From contig RPFO01000294.1 of NCBI GenBank assembly GCA_009746045.1, forward strand, positions 172,001 through 236,000: DNA of 64,000 nucleotides, in the 5' to 3' direction. Under the pieces are notes generated by a model. It saw only the letters and a list, made by a program, of their open reading frames with translations. It made no database searches and had not been told where the DNA came from. The DNA is from Mesostigma viride (Eukaryota; Streptophyta; Mesostigmatophyceae; Mesostigmatales; Mesostigmataceae). Positions 60,502-64,000 of this stretch are shown here, one piece after another. Position 1 is the first letter of the stretch. Every line of letters begins with the position of its first letter. A program made the translations under genes and the position numbers.

Positions 60502-60546
60502 TGCAGAAACAAAAAGAAATTCACGGAAAAATTTACATATTAGCAG

Positions 60547-60733
60547 GGTCACTCCGCGAAATGACCCCACCTTCTTCGCAGATACAAAAGAATCTCAATT
60601 GCGAAGCAAATATAGAGAAAGTCAAACTTCATGAAATTTTTGGTAGCTCTGCAGCGCGACCCTTGCGAAGTTACACACAAGTTTTAAGGCCTTTTCGTAT
60701 GGAACTGAGAAGAGGTCGCGCTGCAGCGCGACC
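60547..60733. other. Cluster of three 20-bp palindrome-type motifs
   Basis: 60,547-60,566 (degenerate), 60,642-60,661 (ggtagctctgcagcgcgacc) and 60,714-60,733 (ggtcgcgctgcagcgcgacc, a perfect palindrome) lie just upstream of the gene's known first exon, 72-95 bp apart. Confidence 0.75.
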
Positions 60734-60839
60734 AAGATTTGCATCATTGGAAACACACCTTCCCGGCTCATTTTTCAGGCGTGTCGTGTCGTTGCCGATC
60801 GAGGTACCTGGATGATCACACCAAGACAGGAAAATACGT

Positions 60840-61420
60840 GAATTAATTCATGGAATTATTTAAGATTCTACTAAATGAAATTGAATATTGAACATAATTG
60901 TTTTAATCATTATTGTTTAATTATGTAGCAGAAATATGGAAAGTATTTATTGGTATTTATATAGTTTTAATTAGTATTTAGTACTATTTCTATTACAATC
61001 ATTATTGTTTAGATAGAAGAAATATGAACTGGACAGACTAGCTATCTCTAATACTAAATATTTTCTACTTATTGTATGAAAAAAAGAGTGATGTCCATAA
61101 ATATATGTAATATTGTCATAAAATTTAATCAATATTTTAAATTTGTATTCATGGCATTAATCTATCTAGTACTAGTCATTTATATAAAAAACTAGTACAG
61201 TAAGTTAGCAGTAAATAGGAAAATATATTTAACAAATATTAGAAAGAACATATATCATATTCATAACAATAATCATAATAATAAGCATATGGACAGCAGA
61301 AAGTATAAATATATTGGCTAGCATGTTAGTATATATCCCCATACATTTACTATACCCGATTCATGAATATATTTATTTGTATACCCCAAAAGTTCTGCAT
61401 TCGAAATTTTTGCCATACCA
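60840..61420. other. AT-rich block
   Basis: About 580 bp with far lower GC than both flanks, with many attattt/aatatt runs and no ORF of note. It could be an organelle-derived insert, a transposon flank or a matrix-attachment-type region; nothing decides. Confidence 0.5.
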
Positions 61421-62157
61421 CGTGGCAGTAGGCACGTCGCTTTGCAGAGTGACGACTGGTGGTAATATGACAGATGATCTCTCAGACGACGTGCAAAAAA
61501 GCACCGGGCTCACGCTAGAATCGAACCGCGGACGTCGTTATCCACGGCAGCATGGTGACGCCCGAATCCAAACATCCCGATTGTAGCGTCAAATTGGCTG
61601 CGTGTTGTTCCTTTTTATACCTGCGGGACCGTGAAGACCGACGCTTGGATTACGTCACATTGTGAGTCGTCCAATCCGCATGCGCGGTTTGTCAATAAGA
61701 ATAATCTAGCGCCGCGTTTCGCCTCGTTGGCCGAATGGCGAGCATGCCACGTTTTCCGTCCTGAACGCCGGTTACGCTGGGCCGTTGACAGGGGTCGCTC
61801 CACGGACGATCGGTCACAACAGCTGTTGGGTTTCGAAAACCGCACCACCACTGCTGCCGCCATAGCTGTTTTCTGTAATAATCATCGCTGCCTGAAGATG
61901 GTGAGACAAATGCCGCCTCAACTCGCCGCCATAATGAAAAAGGTGCATCAACAGCGCAGTCTTTTTTGATGTCGAGCGTGATGTTTGTTGCTATGCCTTC
62001 AAATGGTCCGGTTAGTTTATAGCTAGCCCAATTCTAATCGTGGTCCTGTTCAATGCCGTTTTTCCCCCTTCCTGATTTATGCGTGCAGGTAAATGTGCAA
62101 CGAACCCCTACTTACTCGCGCGAGCAGGGTGGCGTCTATGATGCCCTTTTGTAGTCC
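61421..62157. other. Unassigned stretch
   Basis: A 112-codon plus frame (61,631-61,969) overlaps an 82-codon minus frame. Neither is recognised. A tRNA-like B box lies on the minus strand at 61,517-61,531. Confidence 0.3.
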
Positions 62158-62652
62158 TCAGCCAGCGATATGGCTTGTTTTTTCGTGTTGGTCCTCAGCC
62201 AGCGACATGACTTCTTTTTTCTGGTTGGTTCTCGGCCAGCGATATGCCTTCTTTTTAAGGGTTGGTCCTCAGCCAGCGACATGGCTTCTTTTTTCGTGTT
62301 GGTCCTCAGCCAGCGATATGCCTTCTTTTTTAGGGTTGGTCCTCAGCCAGCAATATGTTTTCTTTTTTCGTGTTGGTCCTCAGCCAGCGACACGGCTTCT
62401 TTTTAAGGGTTGGTCCTCAGCGAGCGACCAGAGTATTTTTTCGTATTGGTCCTCTGCCAGCTAAATGTTTTCTTTTTTCGTGTTGGTCCTAAGCCAGCTA
62501 AATGTTTTCTTTTTTCGTGTTGGTCGTCAGCCAGCGATATGTTTTCTTTTTTCGTGTTGGTCGTCAGCCAGCGATATGTTTTCTTTTTTCGTGTTGGTCC
62601 TCAGCCAGCGATATGGCTTCTTTTTTCGTGTTGGTCCTCAGCCAGCGATATG
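62158..62652. repeat. Minisatellite, ~37 bp unit, about 13 copies
   Basis: Unit tcagccagcgatatg followed by a T-rich part and gtgttggtcc, with point variation and 1-3 bp length differences. It switches abruptly into the next minisatellite after a final cagccagcgatatg. The FSCWSSAS frames are repeat shadows. Confidence 0.9.
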
Positions 62653-64000
62653 TCCACCACCACCATCCATGCATGCCAGCACCCCACCACCATCATCCAT
62701 GCGTGCCAGCCACCCACCACCACCATCCATGCGTGCCAGCCACCCACCACCACCATCCATGCATGCCAGCACCCCACCACCATCATCCATGCATGCCAGC
62801 ACCCCACCACCACCATCCATGCGTGCCAGCCACCCACCACCACCATCCATGCGTGCCAGCCACCCACCACCACCATCCATGCATGCCAGCACCCCACCAC
62901 CACCATCCATGCATGCCAGCACCCCACCACCACCATCCATGCGTGCCAGCACCCACCACCACCATCCATGCATGCCAGCACCCACCACCACCATCCATGC
63001 GTGCCAGCCACCCACCACCACCATCCATGCGTGCCAGCCACCCACCACCACCATCCATGCGTGCCAGCCACCCACCACCACCATCCATGCATGCCAGCAC
63101 CCCACCACCACCATCCATGCGTGCCAGCCACCCACCACCACCATCCATGCATGCCAGCACCCCACCACCACCATCCATGCATGCCAGCACCCCACCACCA
63201 TCATCCATGCATGCCAGCACCCACCACCACCATCCATGCGTGCCAGCACCCACCACCACCATCCATGCATGCCAGCCACCCACCACCATCATCCATGCGT
63301 GCCAGCCACCCACCACCACCATCCATGCGTGCCAGCACCCCACCACCATCATCCATGCGTGCCAGCCACCCACCACCACCATCCATGCGTGCCAGCACCC
63401 ACCACCACCATCCATGCGTGCCAGCCACCCACCACCACCATCCATGCGTGCCAGCCACCCACCACCACCATCCATGCGTGCCAGCCACCCACCACCACCA
63501 TCCATGCGTGCCAGCACCCACCACCACCATCCATGCATGCCAGCCACCCACCACCATCATCCATGCATGCCAGCCACCCACCACCACCATCCATGCGTGC
63601 CAGCACCCACCACCATCATCCATGCATGCCAGCCACCCACCACCACCATCCATGCATGCCAGCACCCCACCACCATCATCCATGCATGCCAGCACCCCAC
63701 CACCACCATCCATGCGTGCCAGCACCCCACCACCACCATCCATGCATGCCAGCCACCCACCACCATCATCCATGCGTGCCAGCCACCCACCACCACCATC
63801 CATGCATGCCAGCACCCCACCACCACCATCCATGCGTGCCAGCCACCCACCACCACCATCCATGCATGCCAGCACCCCACCACCATCATCCATGCATGCC
63901 AGCACCCCACCACCATCCATGCGTGCCAGCCACCCACCACCACCATCCATGCGTGCCAGCCACCCACCACCACCATCCATGCATGCCAGCACCCCACCAC
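62653..64000. repeat. Minisatellite, ~30 bp unit, runs off the window
   Basis: About 45 copies of a catccatgcgtgccagcc unit plus a cac-rich part, alternating between gcgtgccagccaccc and gcatgccagcacccc variants and between 29 and 30 bp. The minus-strand HGWWWW, MDGGGG and WHAWMVVV frames are its translations in three phases; unit lengths not divisible by three make them drift, which argues against coding. Confidence 0.95.

Noticed and set aside
61490-61580. Functional tRNA gene on the minus strand
   Set aside because: A B-box-like motif and a T run are present but the A and B boxes are too close and the T stem does not pair.
62601-64000. Long HGWWWW / MDGGGG / WHAWMVVV minus frames
   Set aside because: Minisatellite shadows. 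The three peptide forms are the same DNA in three frames, and unit lengths of 29 and 30 bp make the frame drift.

Overview
The window looks like nuclear DNA from a photosynthetic or plant-like eukaryote. It has spliceosomal introns, tRNA-like Pol III boxes, a plant-type leucine-rich repeat (LRR) N-terminal exon, single-LRR exons of exactly 72 nt, tyrosine-recombinase (DIRS-like) retrotransposons and very long microsatellites. A green-lineage genome or a brown alga would both fit (brown algae are known for LRR genes with one repeat per exon). I cannot decide from sequence alone. No rRNA gene, bacterial operon or CRISPR array is visible. Coding density is very low, and most long open frames are shadows of simple repeats.

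Layout. 1-9.7 kb: diverged segmental repeats (families A, B, C below) and a ~647 bp tandem unit. On the minus strand these carry a series of 72-nt LRR exons, each with a GTAAGC donor and a CACAG acceptor. 9.7-13.66 kb (block X1), 13.66-19.99 kb (block M: a foldback plus second copies of A and B) and 19.99-27.02 kb (block Y1, with a decayed DIRS-like element) form one segment. It is repeated at 27.27-38.33 kb as X2+Y2 with M missing. X2 and Y2 are joined at 31,301, inside one arm of the foldback. 38.3-42.7 kb: a second DIRS-like element, cut off in its recombinase at the Y2 boundary, with repeat C at its 5' end. 42.8-50.6 kb: a foldback, a third recombinase fragment and dispersed repeat pairs (C, E, F). 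50.77-50.98 kb: a minus-strand LRR N-terminal exon whose phase-2 donor matches the 72-nt LRR exons. 51.1-56 kb: repeat D, strong palindromes and otherwise unrecognised sequence. 56.0-56.5 kb: an unknown ORF with a poly-C frameshift. 57.1-60.5 kb: a three-exon DDE-transposase-like gene. 60.8-61.4 kb: an AT-rich block. 62.2-64.0 kb: two adjoining minisatellites that run to the window end.

Main biological points. (1) The minus strand carries an array of single-LRR exons in matching phase, spread by tandem duplication, segmental duplication and transposon insertion; an LRRNT exon lies upstream of it. This is the raw material for exon shuffling in a receptor-like gene. (2) A near-identical duplication has a deletion breakpoint in a palindrome, with differences clustered at the join. 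(3) The transposase-like gene is accompanied by dispersed ~20 bp palindromes confined to its introns and flanks. The near-identical blocks could also be retained haplotypes or an assembly fault, and raw reads would be needed to exclude this.
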